From CBDDFV01 sp965227335 (lineage in GTDB: Bacteria; Planctomycetota; Phycisphaerae; Phycisphaerales; SM1A02): a stretch of DNA of 64,000 bases. Shown one piece after another: positions 8,371-17,952 of the stretch (position 1 is its first letter; each line of letters begins with the position of its first letter). The stretch is taken from the NCBI GenBank assembly GCA_965227335.1, contig CBDDFV010000009.1:124001-188000 (forward strand). The letters run 5' to 3'. The position numbers and the translations under genes are program-made. The notes below the pieces were generated by a model that had not been told where the DNA came from, did no database searches, and worked only from the letters and a program-made list of their open reading frames with translations.

Positions 8371-9435
8371 TCACTGTCCCTCCGCGGCCGTCAGGGTGGC
8401 GAGGTACTTCTGCGGATCACTCTTGAACTTGGGGAAGCAGCCCTTACAGCAGAATCGCACGAGTTGAGTTCCAGCGACGAGTTCGACCGGCTCACCCATT
8501 GAACCGAGTTCACCGCCAGCAACGACGCAGGTGTCCAACGGATATGACGCTCGCTGGGCATCTGCGTACGCCTTGTCGATCTTGGCCATGTACTTGCCGG
8601 GCTCCGCTTCGAACTTCTTGATGCAGCTCGCACAGCAGAAGCGGACGAGGCGATTGCCGAAGACGTAGTCGATCGGATCGCCCATCGAATCGAGTTCGGC
8701 TCCGGCCACGACGCATGTGGTCAGCGGATAGGTCTTCGTCTGCTGTTCGATGATCTTCTTGTCGAGTGCCTGAAAGTACTTCGCCGGGTCATCCTTGAAT
8801 CCCGGTTCACATCCTGCACAGCAGAAGCGGACGAGCCGGTTGTTGTAGACGAGATTGACGGGATCGCCCATCGAGCCGAGCTTCCCGCCGGCGACGATGC
8901 ACGTATCGATCGGATAGTGCATGAGCTGAGCCTCGACGATCGCCTTGTCGAGCTTCTCGATGAACTTCGCCGGTTCAGCCTCGAATTCCTTCACGCATCC
9001 ATTGCAGCAGAGCTTGATTGCGCGCCCCGCGTGCGTGAGCGTCACGGGATCGCCCATGGAGCCGAGCTTCTCGTCGGAGACGATGCAGGTGTCGATCGGG
9101 TATGGGAACGAGACCGCGGCGGGTTGCGAGGTCGCAACTTCATCGCTCGCTCCCTGGTGGGCCTGCCCCGGCTCCTCGCTGCGCATTGCGAGGGCCACGA
9201 ACTCGTCGCGCCGATCTTCTTCCCACGCGAGGAAGGCCTTGCCGCATCCAGGGCAGCACAGGCCGATCGTCTGGCCCTTGTATTCGATGGTGCCGGCGGA
9301 GGGGACAATCGGCTCCTTGCCGATCGGACACATCGCGTTGATCGGCTTGTCGTCAGCCGCATTCGCATGGACAGCGGTTGCGGGCACGATCATCGCACCA
9401 ATGGCAAGAACGACGGAACAGTACAGCTTCTTCAT
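8371..9435 (-). CDS. Exported protein with five YHS/TRASH-like Cys repeats
   Basis: A protein of 354 residues with a signal peptide (about 1-26). Five Cys modules follow: C36 with CCPGC at 60-64, then four near-identical 62-residue units, each with one Cys in a DTC[IV]V-type strand and a CCxxC cluster (C117/143-147, C179/205-209, C241/267-271, C303/329-333). The single Cys followed about 27 residues later by CCxxC matches the YHS/TRASH metal-binding pattern. The likely role is periplasmic Cu/Ag sequestration or hand-over to the Cus pump. The start overlaps the cusA stop by ATGA, with AGGAG inside the end of cusA. Single YHS domains are common; five in tandem are unusual. Confidence 0.85.
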   Translation of the reverse strand: MKKLYCSVVLAIGAMIVPATAVHANAADDKPINAMCPIGKEPIVPSAGTIEYKGQTIGLCCPGCGKAFLAWEEDRRDEFVALAMRSEEPGQAHQGASDEVATSQPAAVSFPYPIDTCIVSDEKLGSMGDPVTLTHAGRAIKLCCNGCVKEFEAEPAKFIEKLDKAIVEAQLMHYPIDTCIVAGGKLGSMGDPVNLVYNNRLVRFCCAGCEPGFKDDPAKYFQALDKKIIEQQTKTYPLTTCVVAGAELDSMGDPIDYVFGNRLVRFCCASCIKKFEAEPGKYMAKIDKAYADAQRASYPLDTCVVAGGELGSMGEPVELVAGTQLVRFCCKGCFPKFKSDPQKYLATLTAAEGQ

Positions 9436-12400
9436 GACGGAACTCCTTGTGAAGCGGTGTCAGGGATTGACTTGGTGGCTCGCTCGACGCGCGGCGACAG
9501 ACGATGCCGCCACTCGAGCATCCAGCAATAGAGAATTGGAACGACGAACCACGTCACCGACGCGACAACCATGCCCCCGAACGTCGGGATGGCCATGGGC
9601 ACCATGATGTCGGAGCCGCGTCCGGTGCTCGTCAGGACGGGGAGCAGCGCGAGGATGGTTGTCGCACTGGTCATCACGGCAGCTCGGATGCGCAACCGCC
9701 CGCCATCGACAACGGCAGCGCGGATCTGGTCGATGGACGCTGGCTTGCTCTCATCGAGCGACTGGCGGATGCGCGTGGCCATGATCACGCCGTCGTCGGT
9801 CGCGATGCCGAACAGCGCAAGGAAGCCGACCCATACCGCGACACTGAGGTTGAAGGGTCGAACCTGGAAGAGCTCGCGCAGGTTCGTGTCGAGCAGCGTG
9901 ACGTCGAGGAACCACGGCTGGGCGTAGAACCACAGCATCAGGAATCCGCCACCCCACGCAACAAAGACGCCGGTGAAGACGAAGAACGTCAGCGGCACGT
10001 TCCTGAACTGGAAGTACAGCAGCAGGAAGATGATGCCCAGCGACAATGGAAGCACGATCGCCAGTCGCTTGGCTGCCCTGACCTGGTTCTTGTACGAGCC
10101 TGCGAACTCGAAGCTGACACCCGCCGGCACCGACAGCTCACCGGAGTCGATCTTGCCCTGAATGTACGCCTGCGCTTCCCGGACGACCGACACCTCGGCC
10201 GTGCCCGGCATCTTGTCGAAGAGCACATACGCGACGAGGAAGGTGTCCTCGCTCTTGATCATCTGCGGACCGCGCCGATAGATGATGCGGGACAGTTCGC
10301 CAAGTGGCACCTGCGTTCCATCAGGAGCTGGCACGAGTATGTCGCCGAGTGTCTCCGGCTGGTCGCGGAGTTCCCGCAGGTATCGCACGCGAACTGGATA
10401 CCGCTCACGTCCCTCGACCGTCATCGTCAACGGCTTGCCGCCGATGGCCACCTCGATGACTTCCTGCACGTCGGCAATCTGGATGCCATACCGCGCGATG
10501 CGTTCGCGGTCGATCTCGATCTCCAAGTACGGCTTGCCGACGACGCGGTCGGCAAACACCGCCGCGGGCTGTACGGACGGGACCTCTTTCAGCAGGCGTT
10601 CGAGTTCGAGCCCGAACCCCTCGATCGATTCGAGATCGGGCCCGTAGACCTTAATGCCCATCGGCGCCCGGAATCCGGACTGGAGCATGACGATGCGGGT
10701 CTCGATTGGCTGCAGCTTCGGCGCGCTCGTGACGCCCGGCATGTCGGCCGCGTCCACAATTGCGTCCCAGATGTCCTGGGGACTCTGGATCTCATCGCGC
10801 CATTGACGGAAGGGCTGGCCGTCCTCGTCTTCGATGAGTTGTCCCCGGTCGTCGCGCACGAACTGGCCGGCATCATCGACCTTGAATGTTCGGCGTACGC
10901 CGTTCTCGTCGCTGATGTACTCGCTCTGGTATTGGATGACGGTCTCGACCATCGAGACGGGCGCGGGATCCAGCGGACTCTCGACGCGCCCGATCTTGCC
11001 CACGGCCAGCTCGACCTCGGGCACGCTCATGATCCGGCGGTCGAGTTCCTTCAGGATGTCGGTTGCCTCACCGATCGAAGCATGTGCCATGGTGGTCGGC
11101 ATGTAGAGGAACGCGCCCTCGTCCAGCGACGGCATGAACTCGCTGCCAAGACCCGGGAACGCGTGGGCAACGGAGACAACGCTCTCGTTGCGGCGAATTG
11201 ATTCCGGGAGCCAACCGAAGGTCCGGTCGAAGCCAAGCCAGATCGTCGCCCCAAGCACGGCGATCAGAATGCCTGGCGACAGCGCGACGAACTTGTGCCG
11301 CAGCGACCACGCAAGGACCAACGGGAACGCGAGCCGGATGAGCCAGAATGCCAGGAGAAGCAACCCGACGACAACACCGATGAAGACCGCGTTTCCGAGC
11401 ACGCCGGGTTCCGGGCCGAGCGGCTCCCATGCCCGGGCAAGGACCGTCAGGACGATCAGCACAGCGATGAGATTGGCAGACCATTGAATGGCTCGTGCCA
11501 CGCCCATCGGCAGTACCGGCTTGACCAGGTAGAACGTGGCGAAGGCGGCGATCAAGAGTCCAGCGAGCGCCTGTGCCCAGAGAGCGATCGCAAGGCCCGC
11601 GAGCAGGAGGACGCCCGCGCCAACCGTCCGGACCAGCCGCGCCCGGATCCGGAAACCCATCAGGACCTGAGCCGCGGCAGGCAGGAGCGTCAGTGCGATG
11701 ATGATGGACGCGATGAGCGCGAACGTCTTTGTGTAGGCGAGCGGTTTGAAGAGCTTGCCTTCCGCCGCCTCCATCGCGAAGACCGGCATGAACCCGACCA
11801 CCGTCGTGGCGACTGCGGTGAGAACCGCGCCGCCGACCTCAGCGGACGCTCGGTACACAACCTCGATACGCGGCTCGGCCGCATCGGCCTCGTCCAGCCG
11901 TCTCAGGATGTTTTCGCTCAAGACGATGCCGACGTCGACGATTGTGCCAATGGCGATCGCGATGCCCGACAGCGCCACGATGTTCGCATCGACGCCGAAC
12001 GCCTTCATCCCGATGAACGTCATCAACACGGTGATCGGAAGCATCGCACCGATGAGGATGCTGCTGCGCAGGTGCATGACCATCAGGACGACGACGATGA
12101 TTGTCACGAGTACCTGTTGACCGATTGCGGAGTTCAGCGTCTGCAGCGTCTCTTTGATCAAGCCCGTTCGGTCGTAGAACGGAACAATCGTGACACGGCT
12201 CTCTGTGCCATCCGCGAGCACCTTTGATGGCAGGCCCGAGGCGATGTCATCGATCTTCGCCTTGACGCGCTGGATCGTGGCCATGGGATTCTCGCCGTAG
12301 CGCACGACGACGACGCCCCCGACTGCTTCCTCACCAGCTTTCGTCAGCACGCCACGTCGCATAGCAGGCCCGAGGGCGACGGTCGCAATGTCCTCGATCA

Positions 12401-13253
12401 GGATCGGCTGGCCGTCGCGGGCGGTGATGGCCGTCTTCTCAAGGTCTTTGACATCCTTGATGAAGCCAAGGCCCCGCACGACATACTCGGCACGATTGAC
12501 TTCGAGGGTACGCGCGCCCACGTCGAGGTTGCTCTTGCGAACAGCAGAGATCACCTGCTTGAGCGTGATGTCCGCAGCCCGCATCGCGTCCGGGTTGACA
12601 TCGACCTGGTACTCGCGGACGAATCCACCGATCGACGCGACTTCACTGACGCCCTCGACGCCGGCGAGTTTGTACTTGACGATGAAGTCCTGGATGGACC
12701 GCAACTCGTGCGGGTCCCATCCGCCGGTCGGGTTGCCATCCGAATCGCGCCCCTCCAGCGTGTACCAGAACACCTGGCCGAGCGCTGTGGCGTCCGGCCC
12801 GAGCATTGGCGTGATGCCTTCCGGCAATGTTCCGGCAGGCAGCGAGTTGAGCTTCTCCAGCACGCGCGAGCGCGACCAGTAGAACTCGATGTCGTCCTCA
12901 AATACGACGTAGATCGTCGAGAAGCCGAAGATCGAGTAACTGCGGATGTCCTTGACGCCAGGGATACCGAGCAGCGCGACGGTCAGCGGGTAACTGATCT
13001 GGTCATCGATGTCTTGTGGGCTTCGGCCGGGCCACTCGGTGAAGACGATCTGCTGGTTCTCGCCGATGTCGGGAATCGCATCGACAGGGACGGGGCTGCG
13101 GGCGATCTCCCCGATCTCCCAGTCGAAGGGCGCCACGAGCACACCCCAGAAGATGACCGCAATCGCGACAAGCGCAACGACCAGCTTCTGCTCCAGACAG
13201 AAGCGGATCACGCCGTTGACAATCCCGCGAGGTTGGCTTGAGGCATCATTCAT
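9432..13253 (-). CDS. cusA: CusA-type heavy-metal RND efflux pump
   Basis: A protein of about 1273 residues, an HME-RND inner-membrane pump. TM4 has the proton-relay Asp and Glu (GTIVDVGIVLSENILRRL). Of the three E. coli CusA relay methionines, M573 (ETRIVML) and M672 (GPQMIKSE) have counterparts; M623 is replaced by Ile (RYGIQIADV). That points to Cu(I)/Ag(I). It is longer than E. coli CusA (about 1047) because of inserted periplasmic and membrane-proximal segments. The ATG at 13253 is preferred over 13268 because GAGGGG sits 7 bases upstream and it gives an 8-bp ATGAATGA overlap with cusB. It works with the adaptor and outer-membrane channel encoded just upstream. Confidence 0.95.
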   Translation of the reverse strand: MNDASSQPRGIVNGVIRFCLEQKLVVALVAIAVIFWGVLVAPFDWEIGEIARSPVPVDAIPDIGENQQIVFTEWPGRSPQDIDDQISYPLTVALLGIPGVKDIRSYSIFGFSTIYVVFEDDIEFYWSRSRVLEKLNSLPAGTLPEGITPMLGPDATALGQVFWYTLEGRDSDGNPTGGWDPHELRSIQDFIVKYKLAGVEGVSEVASIGGFVREYQVDVNPDAMRAADITLKQVISAVRKSNLDVGARTLEVNRAEYVVRGLGFIKDVKDLEKTAITARDGQPILIEDIATVALGPAMRRGVLTKAGEEAVGGVVVVRYGENPMATIQRVKAKIDDIASGLPSKVLADGTESRVTIVPFYDRTGLIKETLQTLNSAIGQQVLVTIIVVVLMVMHLRSSILIGAMLPITVLMTFIGMKAFGVDANIVALSGIAIAIGTIVDVGIVLSENILRRLDEADAAEPRIEVVYRASAEVGGAVLTAVATTVVGFMPVFAMEAAEGKLFKPLAYTKTFALIASIIIALTLLPAAAQVLMGFRIRARLVRTVGAGVLLLAGLAIALWAQALAGLLIAAFATFYLVKPVLPMGVARAIQWSANLIAVLIVLTVLARAWEPLGPEPGVLGNAVFIGVVVGLLLLAFWLIRLAFPLVLAWSLRHKFVALSPGILIAVLGATIWLGFDRTFGWLPESIRRNESVVSVAHAFPGLGSEFMPSLDEGAFLYMPTTMAHASIGEATDILKELDRRIMSVPEVELAVGKIGRVESPLDPAPVSMVETVIQYQSEYISDENGVRRTFKVDDAGQFVRDDRGQLIEDEDGQPFRQWRDEIQSPQDIWDAIVDAADMPGVTSAPKLQPIETRIVMLQSGFRAPMGIKVYGPDLESIEGFGLELERLLKEVPSVQPAAVFADRVVGKPYLEIEIDRERIARYGIQIADVQEVIEVAIGGKPLTMTVEGRERYPVRVRYLRELRDQPETLGDILVPAPDGTQVPLGELSRIIYRRGPQMIKSEDTFLVAYVLFDKMPGTAEVSVVREAQAYIQGKIDSGELSVPAGVSFEFAGSYKNQVRAAKRLAIVLPLSLGIIFLLLYFQFRNVPLTFFVFTGVFVAWGGGFLMLWFYAQPWFLDVTLLDTNLRELFQVRPFNLSVAVWVGFLALFGIATDDGVIMATRIRQSLDESKPASIDQIRAAVVDGGRLRIRAAVMTSATTILALLPVLTSTGRGSDIMVPMAIPTFGGMVVASVTWFVVPILYCWMLEWRHRLSPRVERATKSIPDTASQGVPS

Positions 13254-15279
13254 GATCATGCCCCTCATGTGATTCGCTGGCTTCCGGCGTCGCAGTCAAC
13301 GGCGGGAAGGCCGAACGAATCTCGCCGCATCGCAGCATCTCGTCCCCGAAGTACGGGTTGTTGATCGTTGTGCCGCGCTGAAGCCATTCGGCGCCCTTGT
13401 TGTCGAAGGCCATCGGGCAATACGCCACATGCCAGGTCTCGCTGCCATGGTGGCCAAACGTCTTCTGCAACGCGATCACCGCATCACTCATGCGCTCGAA
13501 GCCCGAGCGGGCGTCATCGATGGTGGTCACAGGGCGATCAAGACGAAGGCGTGCTGCGGCGCGTCGCCAACTGCCGAGCGGTTCACCGACGAGTCCGACC
13601 TCTTCGACGAAGCCAACCGCCTTCTCCAGATCCGACGCGGCCTGCACGAATCCGCCGAGATCATCCGACGCGAGCGATTCCTGCGCGTCGAGGTACGCGG
13701 CGTAGATCGGCTTGAGTCCGTGGATGAACGACTCGGGAACAACCGCGCGCGTTCCTGCGGTAGGCGAACCGGTCATGCCATGATCGTGGCCGCCGCTGCC
13801 GCCTCCTCCGCCCGGCATCATCATGCTCGGCTTCGCAACGATCTGCATGGCGCTGTCGATTCGGAAAGCGCCGTGCACTACGACTTCTTCGCCCTCCTGA
13901 ACGCCGCTCTTAATGAGATAGAAGTCTCCAGCGCGCGGGCCCAGCGTGACCATCCGGCCCTCGTATGTGGGTTTCTCAGTCGCGGCGACCTTGACGTAGA
14001 CGACGGCGCGCTTACCCGTTTGGAGCACGGCGCTCCTCGGGACGACGAGCGGCTCCTCGACGGCTGCCGGGTCACCGACGACGCCGAGCGACTCGGCAGT
14101 CACGAGATCCATGCCGCAAACGTCGCATTGGCCGGGACCATCCTTGACGACGGTCGGATGCATGGGACTTACCCAACGGCCGGCGAGTTCGTCAGACACG
14201 ACAGCACCGCCGGAAGCCACGCGGGGTCTGACCGTGGCAGTGGCGAACATGCCCGGCTTCAGCGATCGGTCGCTGTTGTCTACCGCGACTCGAACCGCCG
14301 CCGTCCGCGTACGTTCATCGACCATGGGTTCGATGAAGGAGATGCGGCCCTCGAAGACCTCGCCTGGGTGCGCTTCGACCGTAAACGTCACCGGCTGTCC
14401 CCACCTCAGTAGCGGCAACTGAGACTCGTACGCCTCCATGTCGAGCCACAGGCGCGACAGGTCGGCGACTGTCGCGAGGGGTGATCCAGTCTCGACGTAG
14501 TCGCCTTCGCGCGTCGCCAGGTGCGTCACGATGCCGGCGATCGGTGAGTACACGGTCAGGCGCTCTCCGGTGGTCTCGCCCGCCTCGGCATCTGAAACCT
14601 GCTTCTCCGTCAAGCCGAATAAGCGCAGCTTCTCTCGCGCCGCTTCCAGCGTGCGCCGGGTGGAGGTCACGACAATCTCACTGGTGCTCGTGCTTCCTTC
14701 AACGGCAAGTCGTGCCTGATGGAGCTCTTCGAACGCGGCCAGCAGTTGCGGGCTGTACATCTCCGCCAGGTGGTCACCCTTCGCGACCGGCACGCCGACG
14801 TAGTTCACGAAGAGCCGCTCGATTCGACCCGGGAAGTACGCCGTGATGCGCGCGACCGAGGTCTCGTCATAGGTAAGCTTGCCGAACAGCCGGACATCGG
14901 CCGTCGGGAAGAACCGACCAACCTTGGCCGTTTCGATCTGACTCAGCTTGACCGCAGCTTCGGAGAGCACAAGGCGAGTCTCGTTGCCCTCGCCGCCGTC
15001 ATCCGTGACTGGGATCAGATCCATGAAGCAGATTGGGCACTTGGCATCCGGGTCAGGAAGTCGAACCGAGGGATGCATGGAGCACGTGTACATCTGCGGT
15101 GCGCCGTCGTCGGACGCCGGCTGGGCAGCCACGGACTCATCTGTTGGCTCAGGCGCAGGGCGGCCAAGCCGATAGCCGATGACCAACGCGGCGATGATCA
15201 GGACGACGGCGACGAGCGCAGCCGTGTGCTTCCAGACGGTGGTGGCAGCACGTTGGAGAACTTCGAAGAATCGGTTCAT
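13246..15279 (-). CDS. cusB: CusB-type RND membrane-fusion adaptor with metal-binding domains
   Basis: A protein of 677 residues. An N-terminal membrane anchor (about 20-37) is followed by an HMBD motif YTCSMHPSV...CPICFMD (64-87), then the hairpin, lipoyl and beta-barrel regions of an RND adaptor, a second HMBD (SPMHPTVV...CDVCGMD, about 365-395), and a C-terminal DUF3347-like domain with FIHGLKPIYAAYL and WHVAYCPMAF. It links CusA to CusC and may pass Cu(I)/Ag(I) to the pump. Two HMBD copies plus DUF3347 make it larger than E. coli CusB. It overlaps the cusC stop by 4 bp. Confidence 0.93.
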   Translation of the reverse strand: MNRFFEVLQRAATTVWKHTAALVAVVLIIAALVIGYRLGRPAPEPTDESVAAQPASDDGAPQMYTCSMHPSVRLPDPDAKCPICFMDLIPVTDDGGEGNETRLVLSEAAVKLSQIETAKVGRFFPTADVRLFGKLTYDETSVARITAYFPGRIERLFVNYVGVPVAKGDHLAEMYSPQLLAAFEELHQARLAVEGSTSTSEIVVTSTRRTLEAAREKLRLFGLTEKQVSDAEAGETTGERLTVYSPIAGIVTHLATREGDYVETGSPLATVADLSRLWLDMEAYESQLPLLRWGQPVTFTVEAHPGEVFEGRISFIEPMVDERTRTAAVRVAVDNSDRSLKPGMFATATVRPRVASGGAVVSDELAGRWVSPMHPTVVKDGPGQCDVCGMDLVTAESLGVVGDPAAVEEPLVVPRSAVLQTGKRAVVYVKVAATEKPTYEGRMVTLGPRAGDFYLIKSGVQEGEEVVVHGAFRIDSAMQIVAKPSMMMPGGGGGSGGHDHGMTGSPTAGTRAVVPESFIHGLKPIYAAYLDAQESLASDDLGGFVQAASDLEKAVGFVEEVGLVGEPLGSWRRAAARLRLDRPVTTIDDARSGFERMSDAVIALQKTFGHHGSETWHVAYCPMAFDNKGAEWLQRGTTINNPYFGDEMLRCGEIRSAFPPLTATPEASESHEGHDHE

Positions 15280-16700
15280 GGCGTTTGGTCCTCCATGTCG
15301 GTGCTGGCGTCGAGTTCAATGAGCGGCACGCCGATGAGTCGCTCGATGCGCGCTGCGGACGTCGCGCGATCGACGAGTGCACGCTCGATCGCGAGTTGGA
15401 ACTCGAGGAGGGTTCGTTGTGTGTCAACCAGGTCGAGGTAGTCGGACTGCCCCTGCTCGAAGCTGCTGAGCGACGCCTGCAGGGACTCGGTGGCCTTCGG
15501 AATCAGAGTGTCGCGGTAGAGCGCAACGCGGCGACGGGCATCCTCGTGTTCGAAGAGTGCTTCCTGGAGTTCGCTGGCCAGCCGGTTGGTTGCCTCACTG
15601 CGACGACCGGCGGCTGCGAGGCGCCGAGCAATCGCCTCACGGACGCCTGCGTCATACTTCTCTCGCCAGATCGGGATGTTGACGGACAGCGTTCCGAGCA
15701 CTGCGTCGTCGCCGTTCTCATCCAGACTCACATCGTTGCGCTCGCCGATGACCGTGTATGCCAGTCCGACAGTGAAGTCTGGGTAGCCATCCTTCCGTGC
15801 GATCTCAGCGTTGATCCGTTCGCGCTCAACCTCTTCCTGCAGCGCCAGCAGTTCAGGGTTTCGCTCCGAGAGAGCGGCGAGGAGCGTCTCGTCATCGACT
15901 GAGACTTCGCGCTCGGACACTGCAGTCGGCCACGGCACCGGCGCCCCAGATGGACGGTTCAACGCTGCGTTCAGCCGAGCGCCGTACGGATCTCGAAGAT
16001 CCCGGAGTTGACGAAGGCGATCCTCGAGCGTGCCGAGCTCGACCTGGATCTTGATGAGGTCCGGATGGCTGGCCGCGGCGACGCGATAGCGCGTGCGAAC
16101 GACACGCTCGAACTGCTGGAGCAGCTCGATGTTCTCATGCGTGATATCAATGGACCTCTTCAGGTAGAAGAGTTCGTTGTAGGCCCGCTCCACGCGAAGG
16201 AAGAGCGCCAGCCGAGCCGCCTCGAACCGCTCATAGGCGGCATTGGCGTGCCGGGCTGCGGCGTCCTCGCGATCCTGAAGCTTGCCGAACCAGGGGAATG
16301 TCTGCGAGAGGGCCAGCGAGTGCTGCATTGGACCGACGCGCGTCTCGACCTCACCGAGGTAGTAGCCATAGGTGAACCGAGGGTCGGGCAGCGTACTGAC
16401 CTGCGGCAGTCGCTCAACCGCGGCTTTCCAGTCCTGGAACATGGCTTCGAGGCCCGGATTCTCGAGTGCCGCGTACCGAAGGTAGTCCTCGAGCTTCGCG
16501 GTCTCGTCGAGAACGGGGGGTGGCGCAGACCCATCGCTGTAGCCGCGAGGAGGAGTCGAGGCATCGGCGCGCACCGCCTGCGGATGCCGCGATCGCTCGG
16601 CATCAAACGTATCTGTGAAGGGGCTTCGGCTCGAGCATCCTGCGAGGACGACAAGCGTCAGCGCGCTGCCGGCGAGGCAGCGCAGTGAGCTGCGCACCAT
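15276..16700 (-). CDS. cusC: CusC/TolC-family outer-membrane efflux lipoprotein
   Basis: A protein of 474 residues. The ATG at 16700 has TAGGAG 7 bases upstream; the longer frame begins with TTG and is not supported. A lipobox LAGC places the lipidated Cys at 22. The rest is an OEP-type alpha-helical barrel with repeated Ala/Leu/Glu-rich helices and VERAYNELFYLKRS. It forms the outer-membrane channel of the Cu/Ag efflux pump. The start lies 104 bp downstream of the small Cys-rich gene, and the end overlaps cusB. Confidence 0.9.
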   Translation of the reverse strand: MVRSSLRCLAGSALTLVVLAGCSSRSPFTDTFDAERSRHPQAVRADASTPPRGYSDGSAPPPVLDETAKLEDYLRYAALENPGLEAMFQDWKAAVERLPQVSTLPDPRFTYGYYLGEVETRVGPMQHSLALSQTFPWFGKLQDREDAAARHANAAYERFEAARLALFLRVERAYNELFYLKRSIDITHENIELLQQFERVVRTRYRVAAASHPDLIKIQVELGTLEDRLRQLRDLRDPYGARLNAALNRPSGAPVPWPTAVSEREVSVDDETLLAALSERNPELLALQEEVERERINAEIARKDGYPDFTVGLAYTVIGERNDVSLDENGDDAVLGTLSVNIPIWREKYDAGVREAIARRLAAAGRRSEATNRLASELQEALFEHEDARRRVALYRDTLIPKATESLQASLSSFEQGQSDYLDLVDTQRTLLEFQLAIERALVDRATSAARIERLIGVPLIELDASTDMEDQTP

Positions 16701-16804
16701 GCGATAACTCCTATGCAATCAAGAACGAACAGTGAACGAAGAAGATCACGTCGTCAGGAATCCAGCACGCGGTCAGCGCGCGGAATCCCTTCGGGAGATC
16801 CCGT

Positions 16805-17203
16805 TCACGTTCTCCAGATGCACAGGAGCGCTTGGGTTTCGTTGTGGGTACGAACGAGCGCCGGCGTGGCAGGCGGGGCCTGCAATCGAACCGACTTCGG
16901 AAGCTCGATCACACTGCCGATGAGTGCGATGAGGACCGGAGCGATCTCGTTACGCTCGGAGGGCCGCGGCGCGTCGGGAGCCGGTTCTGAGTCGCCGGGC
17001 TGGAGGCCGCACAGGCATTCGCGACCGCCGGTCTTGCCGCACCGCATCTCGCGGGCGGTCTCACCGCAGCAGGTAGTCGTTTCGACGACCTGGCAGCACG
17101 AGGTCTCGACGCACTCCTCGGCCTGCGCGGCACTCGACATGGCAACCGGCAGAGCCAGTTGCTGAACGAGAAGCGTCAGGATGAGGATGAGTCGAATCGG
17201 CAT
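16805..17203 (-). CDS. Small exported Cys-rich protein
   Basis: A protein of 132 residues starting at MPIRLILIL; the longer frame to 17332 lacks a signal. The signal peptide is about 1-28 (ending AQA). The mature start holds eight cysteines (31, 36, 37, 45, 46, 55, 63, 65), with ETSCC and TTTCC pairs, then a Pro-rich stretch and a hydrophobic segment near 85-100. It belongs to no family that I recognise. Its place between the CsoR-side lipoprotein and cusC suggests periplasmic Cu/Ag binding. The second metal cluster has a gene of similar size and Cys content in the same relative place. Confidence 0.65.
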   Translation of the reverse strand: MPIRLILILTLLVQQLALPVAMSSAAQAEECVETSCCQVVETTTCCGETAREMRCGKTGGRECLCGLQPGDSEPAPDAPRPSERNEIAPVLIALIGSVIELPKSVRLQAPPATPALVRTHNETQALLCIWRT

Positions 17204-17307
17204 GTCTAGACCATCAGTATATCGGCGAGATCGCCCTTCACAGAACGGACGAGACGGCCGATCTATTCCGCTCTCGGCTCGCGGGCTCCCGTTGATGCTG
17301 CCCGGTC

Positions 17308-17625
17308 CTACTTCTTGTTCAGCGGACAGCACTTCTCACACGGAAGCGTCTCGCCGGTGATCGGACAGGTGTATCCCTCGCCGCCAGACGACGATACGGC
17401 GGCCATCGAGACCGTCTCGGCGCCGGCAGTGGCGTCTTCTTCGTTGTTCAGCGGGCAGCACTTGGGGCACGGCAGAGTCTCGCCCGTCAGGGGGCAGATA
17501 TATCCACTGTCGCCAGACGAGGTGGCACCCATCGCGACGTCCGTGGTGCCGGTGGAAGAGCACCCGGTTCCGAGCAGCGCCGTCGCGAACAAGGCGAGGC
17601 CGGACAGAATCAGTGTCGAGTTCAT
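17308..17625 (-). CDS. Lipoprotein with two CPxTGETLPCxKCCPLN repeats
   Basis: A protein of 105 residues. The ATG at 17625 has AGGAG 7 bases upstream; another at 17661 is less good. Lipobox GTGC, lipidated Cys22. The mature protein has two copies, about 40 residues apart, of a Cys-rich motif G-Y-x-C-P-[LI]-T-G-E-T-L-P-C-x-K-C-C-P-L-N, the second at the extreme C-terminus. Four cysteines per copy could hold Cu(I) or Ag(I). It is second in the operon, 32 bp after csoR, so it should be an early and abundant product of induction. I do not recognise the family. Confidence 0.7.
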   Translation of the reverse strand: MNSTLILSGLALFATALLGTGCSSTGTTDVAMGATSSGDSGYICPLTGETLPCPKCCPLNNEEDATAGAETVSMAAVSSSGGEGYTCPITGETLPCEKCCPLNKK

Positions 17626-17657
17626 GGAGAGGCTCCTGGTTAGTTGAGTGGTCGTCT

Positions 17658-17948
17658 TCATCGAGCGAACTTGTAGATGGCGTCCATCAGTTCGTCGTAC
17701 ACATCGGAGTCGCCGGAGCGAATCGCGTCCGTCGCACAACGCTCTAGGTAATTCCTGAGCACCGTCTTGCTGGCGCCGCGCACCGCAGCCTGGATGCTGG
17801 CGAGCTGCTGAAGCACTTCCATGCACGGGCGCTGCTCATCCAGCATCTTCGAGACACCTCGGGCTTGCCCCTCGACACGGGCCAGACGCTTCCGAACCGC
17901 GTCTCGGACCTCGTCGTCGAACATGGGAAGGTTGACGGGCTTGCTCAT
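17658..17948 (-). CDS. csoR: CsoR-family copper-type repressor
   Basis: A protein of 96 residues of the DUF156/CsoR family, an all-helical DNA-binding metal sensor. The ATG at 17948 is preferred over 17954 because AGGGAG lies 7 bases upstream. C42 and C71 align with M. tuberculosis CsoR ligands C36 and C65 at the same spacing, but the position of ligand H61 is Tyr67 here (LRNYLERC). It should repress the whole downstream operon and release on metal or another thiol-reactive signal. With a Tyr in place of His, it may differ in metal affinity or sense something else, as persulfide-sensing relatives do (inference). Confidence 0.9.
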   Translation of the reverse strand: MSKPVNLPMFDDEVRDAVRKRLARVEGQARGVSKMLDEQRPCMEVLQQLASIQAAVRGASKTVLRNYLERCATDAIRSGDSDVYDELMDAIYKFAR

Positions 17949-17952
17949 AGTC

